Of a DNA stretch of 32,965 nt, positions 1 through 7,493 are shown piece by piece; positions within the stretch are counted from its first letter, which is position 1; every line of letters begins with the position of its first letter. Origin of the DNA: Proteobacteria bacterium HN_bin10 (GTDB lineage Bacteria > Pseudomonadota > Alphaproteobacteria > Caulobacterales > Aquidulcibacteraceae); the NCBI GenBank assembly GCA_002083515.1, contig LWDN01000067.1, positions 1 through 32,965 on the forward strand. The letters are read 5' to 3'. The translations under genes were made by a program, and so were the position numbers. The notes beneath the pieces were generated by a model. It was not told the DNA's origin, made no database searches, and saw nothing but the letters and a program-made list of their open reading frames with translations.

Positions 1-95
1 CCGATGGCGGCGCCCGAGGCGAGGCGGTCGCCCATTTGCGTGCCGCATCCGGCAAGCGCGGCGGCGGCTGTCACAGCCAGGATTACGGTCTTCAT
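1..95 (-). CDS. Lipoprotein, 5' part only (runs off the window)
   Basis: Only the first 31 codons are present. They begin MKTVILAVTAAAALAGC, a short basic n-region, a hydrophobic stretch and a lipobox (LAGC), so the product should be a lipid-anchored envelope protein with the modified Cys at residue 17. The start is fixed by a GAGGAG ribosome site about 7 nt upstream. The visible mature part (GTQMGDRLASGAAIG) resembles the beginning of small glycine-zipper lipoproteins of Alphaproteobacteria, but too little is visible to name a family. Its leader carries a terminator-like hairpin (see 111-141). Confidence 0.75.
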   Translation of the reverse strand, partial: MKTVILAVTAAAALAGCGTQMGDRLASGAAI

Positions 96-110
96 CGCAA
101 TGCTCCTCAG

Positions 111-141
111 CAAAAAATCGGCGGCATGTTTCGCGCCGCCG
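111..141 (-). terminator. Intrinsic terminator-like hairpin in the leader of the lipoprotein gene
   Basis: On the minus strand a 7-bp G+C stem (CGGCGGC/GCCGCCG, 135-141 with 119-125) closes a 9-nt loop and is followed by ATTTTTT (112-118). This is the form of a Rho-independent terminator. It ends only a few bases before the GAGGAG ribosome site of the lipoprotein gene, leaving no room for a promoter in between. It may therefore be an attenuator rather than a plain gene-end terminator. Confidence 0.6.
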
Positions 142-194
142 GGAATAGCAAGATGCACCCGCTAAGCGCTAGTTTTGGCGCGAGTGAGGCGAAA

Positions 195-214
195 TTGCTA
201 ACGCGCGTTAGCAA
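195..214 (-). terminator. Perfect 20-bp palindrome downstream of the CorA gene
   Basis: Positions 195-214 form a perfect palindrome (TTGCTAAC-GCGC-GTTAGCAA). It lies about 25 bp beyond the stop codon of the CorA-like gene and is followed on the minus strand by TTTCG. It could be a weak terminator of that gene. It could equally be an operator for the downstream lipoprotein gene, since a 20-bp exact palindrome also suits a dimeric regulator. Confidence 0.45.
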
Positions 215-239
215 AGTTTGCCGCGCTGTCATGCCTGCC

Positions 240-1172
240 TCAGAACCAGCGCCGCCATTTGGCGATGGCGAACAAAGCGGCGGGCGCGACGATCATCATC
301 AGGAACGCGACCCACGGTCCCCAGCCGGTCTTGAACCAGTTCATCGCCTCGAAATTCATGCCGAAAATTGAAGCGACGAGCGTCGCCGGCACGAAGGCGA
401 TGGTCGCCAGCGAGAGCGCCTTCAGCACATTGGTTTGCGCCGCGTTGATGAGGCCGAGCAGCGCGTCCTGCAGAAACGAGAGCCGCGGCTGCATTTGTTC
501 GGCGATGCGCTCCAACTCGCCGACATCGCGCGCCAACGCCGAGATGCGCGCCGAGTTGAGCCCGTGTTCGCCCTTGGAGGCGCGCGCGTAAACCAGAAGA
601 CGCTGCATGCTGGTGAGCGAATCGTGCGCCAGCGAGGCCAGCGCGCCGATGCGGCCGAGTTCCTTCAAGGCTTTGTGCAGGTCCGGCGCCGCACCCTCGG
701 CGAACATGGCGGCGGAGATGGTGTTGGCGTCGCGCGTCGCTTCCGCCAGCACGTCGGCCAGACGCTCGGCTGCGCCCTCGAGGAGCGCCAGCATGACATC
801 GGCGCCGGTTTGCGCCGAGCCGATGCGAGCCGAGGCGCGGCCCTGTCCGATGTCGAAGGCGCGCGGACGCACCTGGCGGACGGTGACCAGCTTGCCCTTG
901 ATCAGAATGAAAGTGACGGCGCCGGAGACAAGCGGGCCCTCGTCGCGGCGCCCGAGCAAGGTGGCGGTCAGATGCAGCGCGCCGTTTTCCTCATAATAGC
1001 GGGCGGATTCTTCGAACGCAGCGCGTTCCGCCGGCGTCGGCACGTCCACGCCGAGCGCGGTCTCGACCTCTTTTTCTTCCTTTTCGCTGGGCGCTTCGAG
1101 GTCGAACCAGATCGCGTTGGCGTCGGTGCAAGTGGCGGCCTCGGCGCCGCCGCGGGAGATGGTGCGAAGCAT
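240..1172 (-). CDS. corA: CorA-family divalent cation transporter
   Basis: The 310-residue product has the CorA layout: a soluble N-terminal domain (1-140), a long helical stalk (140-250) and two C-terminal membrane helices (about 252-270 and 284-303). The signature GMN lies at 271-273, just after the first helix, where it forms the selectivity loop. It is followed by a short periplasmic loop (FEAMNWFKTGWG) in place of the classical MPEL, and ends in a basic KWRRWF tail. The family carries Mg2+ or Co2+/Ni2+ as inner-membrane pentamers; a ZntB-like role cannot be excluded. The gene stands alone, divergent from the secreted-protein gene at 1304. Confidence 0.88.
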   Translation of the reverse strand: MLRTISRGGAEAATCTDANAIWFDLEAPSEKEEKEVETALGVDVPTPAERAAFEESARYYEENGALHLTATLLGRRDEGPLVSGAVTFILIKGKLVTVRQVRPRAFDIGQGRASARIGSAQTGADVMLALLEGAAERLADVLAEATRDANTISAAMFAEGAAPDLHKALKELGRIGALASLAHDSLTSMQRLLVYARASKGEHGLNSARISALARDVGELERIAEQMQPRLSFLQDALLGLINAAQTNVLKALSLATIAFVPATLVASIFGMNFEAMNWFKTGWGPWVAFLMMIVAPAALFAIAKWRRWF

Positions 1173-1303
1173 GGGTCCCGTGTGCCATGATTTCGGCGTG
1201 GGCGGCTAGCGCGCGATCGGGGTGTGCGGTTGGCGCCGATGCTGCCTTGTCTGCGCCGAGGCCGGTGGGCTAGCGTTGCCCGTCACGAATGGGGGGAAGT
1301 TAG

Positions 1304-1741
1304 ATGAAGTCTCGCTTATTTGCGCTTGCAGCCGCGCTCGCTGCATCTCTGGCCGCGCCGGCCGCCGCTGACGAAGTCTGGTCGCTGCCGAGCGGCAATC
1401 AGGTGATCTACGACCGCGACGTCGGCGCCACGGCGGTGCTCACCTACACGCCGGAGCAAGGCGCCGGGCGCGGGCAGATTTTCGTTGTCGGCATGGCGGG
1501 GCAGGTCGAAGGGCGCGGACGCTATCAAGCTTATTGGGTCGAGAACGACGATGCGGGCGCGGCGTGCCCTGCGGCGCTGACCGACGCGGAAGGCAATAGC
1601 TGGCGCCGCTGGGGCCTGGCGACGGTGACGTTCCAGCGCCCGGGCTTTCCCTCTGCGATTACGATTTCGCGCGGCGAATGCCTGACCGCGCCGGCGGGAC
1701 GCGTGATGGCACGGCCTGTTGTCGGTGCGGGGGTGCGTTAG
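1304..1741 (+). CDS. Small secreted protein of unknown function
   Basis: The 145-residue product starts with a clear type I signal peptide (MKSRLFALAAALAASLAAPAAA, cleavage before DEV), so it is exported to the periplasm. The mature part of about 120 residues has alternating polar and aromatic segments typical of a small beta domain. Its two Cys, near residues 87 and 126, could form a disulfide. No known family was recognised. A GGGGGGAAG ribosome site lies about 6 nt before the ATG. The gene is divergent from corA and is followed by a palindromic repeat, so it is probably monocistronic. Confidence 0.75.
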   Translation: MKSRLFALAAALAASLAAPAAADEVWSLPSGNQVIYDRDVGATAVLTYTPEQGAGRGQIFVVGMAGQVEGRGRYQAYWVENDDAGAACPAALTDAEGNSWRRWGLATVTFQRPGFPSAITISRGECLTAPAGRVMARPVVGAGVR

Positions 1742-1789
1742 GGGTTTCCGCCTTGGTCCGTCGCACTCTTCACCCGAGGAAGAGCAGAC

Positions 1790-1892
1790 CGTCATCCCGG
1801 GCGAGCGGAGCGAGACCCGGGACCCAGGGATCATAAAGCAGCGCGTTTGCCCCTGGGTCCCGGATAACGCCTTCGGCGTTTCCGGGATGACG
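1790..1892. repeat. Nested palindromic intergenic repeat (GTCATCCCGG type)
   Basis: The outer 11-bp arms CGTCATCCCGG (1790-1800) and CCGGGATGACG (1882-1892) are exact complements. Inside them, CCGGGACCCAGGG (1817-1829) pairs perfectly with CCCTGGGTCCCGG (1851-1863), and a small AACGCC-TTC-GGCGTT hairpin sits in the right arm. This nested structure, with GAGCGGAGCGAG next to the left arm, matches dispersed intergenic repeats widespread in Alphaproteobacteria. A transcript would fold into a long hairpin. Confidence 0.85.
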
Positions 1893-2026
1893 GAGTTTAA
1901 TTCGGTTATTGGCCCAAGGCGGACATTCCGTCGCCCGCAATGGTCACGTAGACTTAGCCCATGTGCCTCAGCGTATATCTAGGAACTTCACGCCCAATCG
2001 CGATTCCAGACGCCGCGCCGGGTTAA

Positions 2027-2433
2027 CTTGGCGTCGAGAAGGCAAGCTGGACGCCGCCGCCGCTCCGACGCAATCACGAGTACGTCTATTATCTCGGAGC
2101 CAAAGGAAAAGGCGAGGAGCCGTTGGCCTGCTCGTGCTTGCTTGTGGAGCACGTGGAATGGACTGATGCGGGCGCAGTTGTCCGGCCCGATGCGACATAT
2201 CCAGACGATGCATGCCCCTTATGGCGCTCCGAACGCTCTGCGATGAGGCGACACGAGACGGCGGCTTCGCGACCATCGTTTGCGACGATAGCAACGGCTT
2301 GGAGCAAGCTTGCTCGGAGGACGACTACTGCACCGGCGGTCTTGTTCGCCTCGCGATGATTGCTCCTGGCAATTTGTTGTTCGCCGACGCCAGCGGCGGA
2401 TTCCCGTGGCGGGTCCTGCACGTTGTCAGGTAG
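2027..2433 (+). pseudogene. Possible decayed gene in an otherwise gene-less stretch
   Basis: The stretch 1893-2483 holds no convincing intact gene. From 2027 one frame stays open without a usable start and gives a protein-like run (HEYVYYLGAKGKGEEPL at about 2075-2125, then LLVEHVEWTDAGAVVRPDA). After about 2210 a different frame reads LRTLCDEATRDGGFATIV and continues to a TAG at 2431-2433. The two pieces could be one short gene broken by a frameshift and lacking its 5' end. No family was recognised. Short GC-rich open frames are common by chance, so this is weakly supported. Confidence 0.25.
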
Positions 2434-2483
2434 CGCAATGACCGCTCTCGGCGAAAAGCAGAATTCACGGCCCGCGGGCGTGC

Positions 2484-3797
2484 TCACTCCGCCCTGTGCA
2501 CCGCGCCGCGGGCCATCACGAAGCGGACGTTCATCAACGTGGTCACGTCGCGCAGCGGATCGCCGTCGACAGCGATGATGTCGGCGGCGTGGCCGGCGGC
2601 GAGGCGGCCGGCGGTTCCGTTCAATTGCAGATGATCGGCGGCGTTGACCGTCGCCATCTGGATCGCCTGCAGCGGCGTGAAACCGGCTTCCACCAAGAGC
2701 TGGAACTCGCGCGCGTTCATGCCGTGCGGCGAGACGCCGGTGTCGGTGCCGAAGGCGATGCGGGCGTTGGCGGCGCGGGCGCGCCGCGCCATGGCGACGA
2801 GCGCGGGACCAACGGCGCGCGCCTTCTCCGCTTGCGCGGGCGAGAGCGTGCCGCCTTGGTCGGCGAGTTGGCCGACCCACCAGCCCGCCATCATGGTCGG
2901 CACCAGATAGCGATTGCCTTGGCGCAGCAGGCGGAAGGTCTCCGCGTCGGCGTAGGAGCCGTGCTCGATGGAATCGACGCCGGCGCGCAACGCCGCGTTG
3001 ATGCCGCCGACGCCGTGCGCATGCGCGGTAACGCGTCGGCCCATGGCGTGCGCCGCATCGACGATGGCTTCGAGTTCGGGATCGCTCAGCTGTTGGCCGA
3101 CGCCGGCGGCGGTGTTGGACAAGACGCCGCCGGTGGCGGTGATCTTGATCACGTCGGCGCCGGCCTGGATTTGCCGGCGCGTGGCGCGGCGGCAGGCGTC
3201 GGCGCCGGAGCAAGCAGACGTGGAGCGCAGCACGTCCAAGACATCGGGCGCGAGGCCGTTGGCGTCGCCATGGCCGCCGTCCGGCGTGATCGAGCCGCCT
3301 GAGGCGATGATGCGCGGGCCGGGCACGCGGTTCTCGGCAATCGCGCGCCGCAGCGCGAAGATCGCGTCGTTCGCCGCGCCGAGATCGGCGACGGTGGTGA
3401 AGCCGGCCATCAGCGTCTTGCGCGCGTTCTCGGCGCCGCGCAATGCAGCGTCTGAACTCGTGAGCGTGACCTCTTCGATGAATTGGTTGGGGCTGAGTTC
3501 GCTGGTCAAGTGCACGTGGCTGTCGATTAGGCCCGGGAGCACGAAGCGGTTGCGCTGATCGATGACGGTCGCGCCCTGGCGCTCGACGTAGCCGGGCTCG
3601 ACGCCAAGCACGCGCCCATCGGCGCCGATGAGGATCGATTGTTGCGTCAGCACCCGCCCGGTTGCGGGGTCGGCGAGCAGGCGGCCGGCGTGGACGATGG
3701 TGGCGACGCGTGGCTCTTGCTGCTGCGCAAAGCTCGATCCAGCCAACAGAACCAGGGCCGCCGCGGCCCCTGCAAAAGTCATTGCGCGCTGCAACAT
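2484..3797 (-). CDS. Exported metal-dependent amidohydrolase
   Basis: The 437-residue product is an amidohydrolase-superfamily enzyme of the imidazolonepropionase/Xaa-Pro dipeptidase-like branch. It starts with a signal peptide (MLQRAMTFAGAAAALVLLAGSSFAQ), so it acts in the periplasm or beyond. Metal-site residues are visible: HVH at 94-96, the probably carboxylated Lys218 in DVIKIT, His259 in TAHAHG, His279 in IEHGS and Asp352 in FGTDTG. The C-terminal AGHAADIIAVDGDPL is the usual small beta-sandwich segment. Relatives hydrolyse cyclic imides, dipeptides or carbamate-like bonds; the substrate here cannot be told. A hairpin separates it from the membrane-protein gene upstream. Confidence 0.85.
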   Translation of the reverse strand: MLQRAMTFAGAAAALVLLAGSSFAQQQEPRVATIVHAGRLLADPATGRVLTQQSILIGADGRVLGVEPGYVERQGATVIDQRNRFVLPGLIDSHVHLTSELSPNQFIEEVTLTSSDAALRGAENARKTLMAGFTTVADLGAANDAIFALRRAIAENRVPGPRIIASGGSITPDGGHGDANGLAPDVLDVLRSTSACSGADACRRATRRQIQAGADVIKITATGGVLSNTAAGVGQQLSDPELEAIVDAAHAMGRRVTAHAHGVGGINAALRAGVDSIEHGSYADAETFRLLRQGNRYLVPTMMAGWWVGQLADQGGTLSPAQAEKARAVGPALVAMARRARAANARIAFGTDTGVSPHGMNAREFQLLVEAGFTPLQAIQMATVNAADHLQLNGTAGRLAAGHAADIIAVDGDPLRDVTTLMNVRFVMARGAVHRAE

Positions 3798-3825
3798 GAT
3801 GTCCCCCGAAAACGAGCGGTTTTGA

Positions 3826-3842
3826 TCCGCCCAGAGGGCGGA
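3826..3842 (-). terminator. GC hairpin between the membrane-protein and amidohydrolase genes
   Basis: TCCGCCC (3826-3832) pairs with GGGCGGA (3836-3842) around a 3-nt loop in the short gap between two genes read leftward. No T-run follows (the minus strand continues TCAAAACC), so it may only pause or stabilise the transcript. Confidence 0.3.
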
Positions 3843-3873
3843 CGCGTCAACTGCTTACGCCCGCTATTCGTCG

Positions 3874-4308
3874 CTAACCCAACGTGATCCAGACGAAGGC
3901 GATGAAGCCGACGATCAAGGCGGCGGCGATGGCCACGGCGATGGCGGGCCCGCGGTCCGCGCCCTGCATGACCGGCTTTTCCGCCGGCGGCCGAGCGCCC
4001 TGTGCGAGCATGTTCTGATACATGGCTTCCTGTGACGCGAACACGCGATTGGCCAGGAAGAAGCCAATGCCGGCAAACGCGCCGATGGAAAGCACCAGCA
4101 GCGTCCCGCCGCGTTCGATGAACGGAAGCATTGCGGAGAGGCCGGTATAGGCGCCGCGCTCGGCGGTTACATCGGGCAGCAGGATCAGCGCAAACACCAC
4201 GCCGCCGAGCGCGCCGATGATTGCGCCGCGCAGCGCGATCGCTGCTTGCCCCGGCTGGCGCCGGCGCGACCACAGATACATGAAAAGATCGCGCTGGCGC
4301 TCGTTCAC
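3874..4308 (-). CDS. Small three-helix inner-membrane protein
   Basis: The product is 144 residues if it starts at the GTG whose last bases overlap the stop of the upstream kinase gene (GTGA). An alternative ATG lies at 4281, but it has no ribosome site. Three hydrophobic segments are visible: around AAIALRGAIIGALGGVVFAL, GGTLLVLSIGAFAGIGFFLA and AIAVAIAAALIVGFIAFVW. A polar, Gln/Met-rich stretch lies between the second and third. No family was recognised. The overlap implies translational coupling to the phosphotransferase-family gene, so the two may serve the same pathway, but nothing shows which. Confidence 0.65.
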   Translation of the reverse strand: MNERQRDLFMYLWSRRRQPGQAAIALRGAIIGALGGVVFALILLPDVTAERGAYTGLSAMLPFIERGGTLLVLSIGAFAGIGFFLANRVFASQEAMYQNMLAQGARPPAEKPVMQGADRGPAIAVAIAAALIVGFIAFVWITLG

Positions 4309-5384
4309 TTGAGGCCGGCTTTTTGTGCGTAGTGAAACGAGGCCGCTGCGAGCGGACGAATGCGCGCGATCATCTGAGTGGCGTGCGCGCTCGCCGCCGT
4401 GCCGTCGCGCACGCGCCCGGCAATGCCCTGCAGAATACAGGCGAGGCGGAAGGCGTTGTAGGAGAAATACCAATCGAGCGCGGGAATGCCGTCGCGGCCG
4501 GTCTGCGCGCAGTAGAGCGCGACGGTTTCTTTGAGCGTAGGAATGCCATGCGGGGCGAGATCGACGCCGCCAAGGCCGGAACGGCCATCGTTCGGCATTA
4601 CCCAATTCATCAGATAATAGGTGAAATCGCCGAGCGGATCGCCCAGCGTCGAGAGTTCCCAATCGAGCACGGCGATGACGCGCGGTTCGCTCGCATGCAG
4701 CACCATGTTGTCGAGACGATAATCGCCGTGAACGATCGAGGTGCGCTCGCCGGGCGGAATCGTCTGCGGCAGCCATTCGATCAGGCGGTTCATCTCATCG
4801 ATGGTTTCGGTCTCGCTCAGTTTATATTGCTTCGACCAGCGGTCGATCTGGCGGCCAAAATAATTGCCGGGCTTGCCGTAATCGCCGAGCCCGATCTTCT
4901 CGTGATCGGTGTTGTGCAGCTTCGCCAGCGTCGCGATCTTGTCGAGGTAGGCGGCGCGGCGGTCTTTTTTCGACATCTCCGGCAACAGCCCGTTCCAGAG
5001 CACGCGGCCTTCGACCATTTCCATGACGTAGAACATGGCGCCCAAGACGCTGTCGTCGGTGCAGAGCGCGTAAGGGCGCGCCACCGGGAAACCCGTCGGA
5101 TAGAGCGCCGAGATGACGCGGAACTCGCGGTCGACCGCGTGCGCGGAGGGTAGCAACTTGCCGCCCGGTTTCTTGCGCAGCACATATTTTTGGCGCGGCG
5201 TGACGATCTGGTAGGTCGGGTTGGACTGCCCGCCCTTGAACTGATTGACTGTGAGCGGTCCTTCGTAACCATCGATATGGGCGCGCATCCACGCATCAAG
5301 CGCGACTTCGTCGAGCTTGTGGCGCTCCTCGACGGGCTTGACGCCCTTGAACTGGGCGTGGGGGTCTTCGGCTGGTTCGGTCAT
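4305..5384 (-). CDS. Phosphotransferase-family protein (APH/ACAD10-11-like kinase fold)
   Basis: The 359-residue product belongs to the aminoglycoside-phosphotransferase/choline-kinase-like superfamily. The glycine-rich strand QFKGGQSNPTY and the nucleotide-binding Lys in YVLRKKP lie in the N-lobe. The catalytic HGDYRLDNM (Brenner motif) and the metal-binding Asp in VLDWELSTLGDP lie in the C-lobe. This spacing matches the branch related to the N-terminal domain of ACAD10/11, linked to 4-hydroxy acid breakdown through phosphorylation. It is a cytoplasmic kinase; the substrate is unknown. The start at 5384 (MTEPAEDPHAQFKG) is chosen because upstream codons run into a repeat. Its stop overlaps the GTG of the next gene. 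Confidence 0.87.
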   Translation of the reverse strand: MTEPAEDPHAQFKGVKPVEERHKLDEVALDAWMRAHIDGYEGPLTVNQFKGGQSNPTYQIVTPRQKYVLRKKPGGKLLPSAHAVDREFRVISALYPTGFPVARPYALCTDDSVLGAMFYVMEMVEGRVLWNGLLPEMSKKDRRAAYLDKIATLAKLHNTDHEKIGLGDYGKPGNYFGRQIDRWSKQYKLSETETIDEMNRLIEWLPQTIPPGERTSIVHGDYRLDNMVLHASEPRVIAVLDWELSTLGDPLGDFTYYLMNWVMPNDGRSGLGGVDLAPHGIPTLKETVALYCAQTGRDGIPALDWYFSYNAFRLACILQGIAGRVRDGTAASAHATQMIARIRPLAAASFHYAQKAGLK

Positions 5385-5397
5385 TGCGCTACTCTTT

Positions 5398-5431
5398 ATT
5401 CCTAGCTCAATGCTTCGCATCGCCTCGGAAT
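5398..5431. repeat. Short nested palindrome in the leader of the phosphotransferase gene
   Basis: ATTCC (5398-5402) pairs with GGAAT (5427-5431), and ATGC-TTC-GCAT (5410-5420) forms an inner hairpin. The bases after it (GACGA) continue the CATTCCGAGG-type ends seen in dispersed alphaproteobacterial repeats. It lies just upstream of the phosphotransferase start, so it would be in that gene's leader or promoter. Confidence 0.45.
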
Positions 5432-5458
5432 GACGACAAGGGGGAGCGCGACGCGGCG

Positions 5459-5866
5459 TTACCCTGTCTTGAACGGGTTGAGCGTCTTGACGCCGAATGG
5501 CGCGAAGTCGCGGGTGTTGCGGGTGACGACCACGAGGCCGTGGACGCGCGCGGTGGCGGCGATCATCGCGTCTTCGAGCAGATGCTCGCCGCGGCCATGC
5601 ATCAGCCGCGCCCAAAGCCGGAACGTGCGCCCGTCCATGTCGAGCACGTTGTAGGTCGCGGCGACCTGGTCGAGCCAGGTTTCGAGTTCGGCCGCTCGCG
5701 CTTCGTTCTGTTCCCGCGTGATCTCGATCCCAGCCTGGATTTCGGCGAGCGTAATCGCGGCGAGGCGCAAGTCGCGGTCATCGACGCTCTGTAACCACGC
5801 AACCACGCCGCCATGCGGCCGTTGCCGGCGCAGTTCCGAGATCACGTTGGTGTCGAGCAGGTACAA
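5459..5866 (-). CDS. vapC: VapC-family PIN-domain toxin
   Basis: The 135-residue product is a single PIN domain. The acidic active-site residues expected for Mg2+-dependent RNA cleavage are visible: Asp5 in YLLDTNVISEL, Glu42 in TLAEIQAGIE, Asp99 in LLEDAMIAATA and Asp120 in TRNTRDF. The NVISELR start and the ending FAPFGVKTLNPF resemble the FitB-like VapC group. The start is a TTG 3 nt after the TGA of the antitoxin gene, so translation is likely coupled and weaker than that of the antitoxin. It pairs with the Phd/YefM-type antitoxin immediately upstream. Confidence 0.9.
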   Translation of the reverse strand: MYLLDTNVISELRRQRPHGGVVAWLQSVDDRDLRLAAITLAEIQAGIEITREQNEARAAELETWLDQVAATYNVLDMDGRTFRLWARLMHGRGEHLLEDAMIAATARVHGLVVVTRNTRDFAPFGVKTLNPFKTG

Positions 5867-5869
5867 GGC

Positions 5870-6127
5870 TCAGCCGAGACTGGGCGGCGGCCGGCGTTTC
5901 TTGCTTCCGCGCGCGGGCAATTCGAGATCGCCGCGCCCGGCGTCGGCAAGCAGCAGTTGTTTGAGCGACGGCCGCGTCGCGCCCTGCAGTTTGCGCCAGG
6001 CTTCGGCCGGCACGAGCACGGCGGCCTCTTCGCCCCGGCGCGTCACCACCTGTGGGCCTTCGCGCAGGCAGGTGTCGAGCAATTCGCTAAAGCGCGCCTT
6101 GGCGGCATGAACGGGCCAGTCCTTCAT
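5870..6127 (-). CDS. Phd/YefM-family antitoxin
   Basis: The 85-residue product opens with WPVHAAKARFSELLDTCLREGPQVVTRRGEEAAVLVP, the DNA-binding and dimerising fold of Phd/YefM antitoxins. The tail is Pro/Arg/Lys-rich and ends KKRRPPPSLG; this is the part expected to wrap around the toxin. It should neutralise the VapC encoded next and repress the operon. It is encoded first, as usual. No Shine-Dalgarno sequence precedes the ATG. The promoter and repeated operator-like boxes lie directly in front of it. Confidence 0.9.
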   Translation of the reverse strand: MKDWPVHAAKARFSELLDTCLREGPQVVTRRGEEAAVLVPAEAWRKLQGATRPSLKQLLLADAGRGDLELPARGSKKRRPPPSLG

Positions 6128-6163
6128 AACTAGTCATATACCTAGTCATCCGGGGACAATCAA
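6128..6163 (-). promoter_or_regulatory. Promoter and operator-like repeats of the phd-vapC module
   Basis: On the minus strand TTGATT (6163-6158) and TATATG (6140-6135) are spaced by 17 bp. The -10 box ends 7 nt before the antitoxin ATG, so transcription should begin at or next to the start codon. CTAGTCAT occurs twice on the plus strand (6130-6137 and 6142-6149), overlapping and flanking the -10 box, as expected for autoregulation by the antitoxin. The -35 box lies just beyond the purD stop codon. Confidence 0.6.
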
Positions 6164-6165
6164 GA

Positions 6166-7440
6166 TCACCCCAGCGCCCGCCAGCCGATGTCGCGGCGGC
6201 AGAAGCCGCCCGGCCAGTCGATGCGGTTGACGGCGTCATAGGCGCGCGCGACCGCGTCCTTCAGCGTCTCGCCGATCGCGGTGACGTTGAGCACGCGCCC
6301 GCCGGCGGCCCGCAGCAGGCCGTCGTCATCGAGCTTGGTGCCGGCATGGAAAATCTCGACGCCTTCGACCGCTTGTGCTTTCGCGAGCCCTCGGATCACC
6401 GAGCCGGTCAGCGGTTCATCCGGATAGCCTTGCGCCGCATAGACGACCGTGACCGCCGGGCGCGCGTCCCATTCGAGGGTCGGCGCCGACGCAAGTTCGC
6501 CTTTCGCAGCCGCCAGCAGCACCGGCGCCAGGTCGCTGTTCAAGCGCCGCATCAGCGTCTGGCATTCTGGATCGCCGAAGCGGACGTTGAACTCGATCAA
6601 TTTCGGCCCAGCTGGCGTGATCATCAGTCCTGCGAACAGCACACCGACGAACGGCCGGCCCTCCGCCTTCATGCCGCGCAAGGTCGGCAGGATGATCTGC
6701 GCCATGGTCTGATCGCGCACCGCGTCAGTGAAGATCGGCGCTGGCGAATAGGCGCCCATGCCGCCGGTGTTGGGGCCCTTGTCCTGATCGTAGGCGCGCT
6801 TGTGATCCTGCGCGGCGACAAGGGGAACCGCCGTCTCGCCATCGCAGAGCGCAAAGAAGCTGGCTTCCTCGCCCGGCAGAAAATCCTCGATGACGATGCG
6901 CTGGCCCGCCGTGCCGAATTTGCGCAAGAACAAGATTTCATCGATCGCGGCGTCGGCTTCGCGGCGGGTCTCGGCGATGACCACGCCCTTGCCGGCGGCG
7001 AGGCCATCGGCCTTGATCACGTAGGGCGGTTCGCGATCGCCGAGATAGGCCTTGGCGTGGATCGCATCGTCGAAGACTTTGTACTCCGCGGTCGGCACGC
7101 CGTGGCGGACGCAGAATTCCTTCATGAACGCTTTCGAAGCTTCGAGTTCGGCGGCGGCCTTGCTCGGACCAAAGCAGGGCACGCCCACTTGGCTCAGCGC
7201 ATCGGCCAATCCCGCCGCCGCCGCAGCCTCCGGGCCGATCACCACCAGGCTCACCTGCTCGCGCATGGCCAACGCCGCCAGCTCGCGCGCGTCGTCGGCC
7301 TTGATGGCGACGCAACGACCCAGTTCGGCCAGGCCAGGATTGCCGGGGGCCGAAATCAGTTCGGTGACCAGCGGACTTTGGCGGAGTTTCCAGCCCAGCG
7401 CGTGCTCGCGCCCGCCCGAACCGACAACGAGAATCTTCAT
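6166..7440 (-). CDS. purD: Phosphoribosylamine-glycine ligase (GARS)
   Basis: The 424-residue product is PurD, which joins glycine to 5-phosphoribosylamine with ATP in the second step of purine synthesis. It begins MKILVVGSGGREHALGWKL, the family's N-terminal signature, and has normal length. The ATP-grasp region is visible: YVIKADGLAAGKGVVIAET, the conserved NTGGMGAYSPAP, and LIEFNVRFGDPECQ, which carries metal-binding Glu and Asn. The C-terminal domain (VIRGLAKAQAVEGVEIFHAGTK) is complete. It is read leftward with no other purine gene nearby and is followed at once by the toxin-antitoxin promoter. Confidence 0.97.
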   Translation of the reverse strand: MKILVVGSGGREHALGWKLRQSPLVTELISAPGNPGLAELGRCVAIKADDARELAALAMREQVSLVVIGPEAAAAAGLADALSQVGVPCFGPSKAAAELEASKAFMKEFCVRHGVPTAEYKVFDDAIHAKAYLGDREPPYVIKADGLAAGKGVVIAETRREADAAIDEILFLRKFGTAGQRIVIEDFLPGEEASFFALCDGETAVPLVAAQDHKRAYDQDKGPNTGGMGAYSPAPIFTDAVRDQTMAQIILPTLRGMKAEGRPFVGVLFAGLMITPAGPKLIEFNVRFGDPECQTLMRRLNSDLAPVLLAAAKGELASAPTLEWDARPAVTVVYAAQGYPDEPLTGSVIRGLAKAQAVEGVEIFHAGTKLDDDGLLRAAGGRVLNVTAIGETLKDAVARAYDAVNRIDWPGGFCRRDIGWRALG

Positions 7441-7493
7441 GGACGCTGGCTTTGCGACCGCGGACGCGTACGGTCAAGCTGAAGCGAGGCGAC

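Noticed and set aside
2089..3213. Minus-strand open frame of 374 codons overlapping the amidohydrolase in another frame
   Set aside because: Most of it is an Arg-rich frame shadow of the amidohydrolase gene; only its last third covers the gene-less region and no family is recognised.
6346..7482. Open frame of 378 codons antisense to purD
   Set aside because: purD is intact on the other strand; the shadow has no recognisable fold and no ribosome site.
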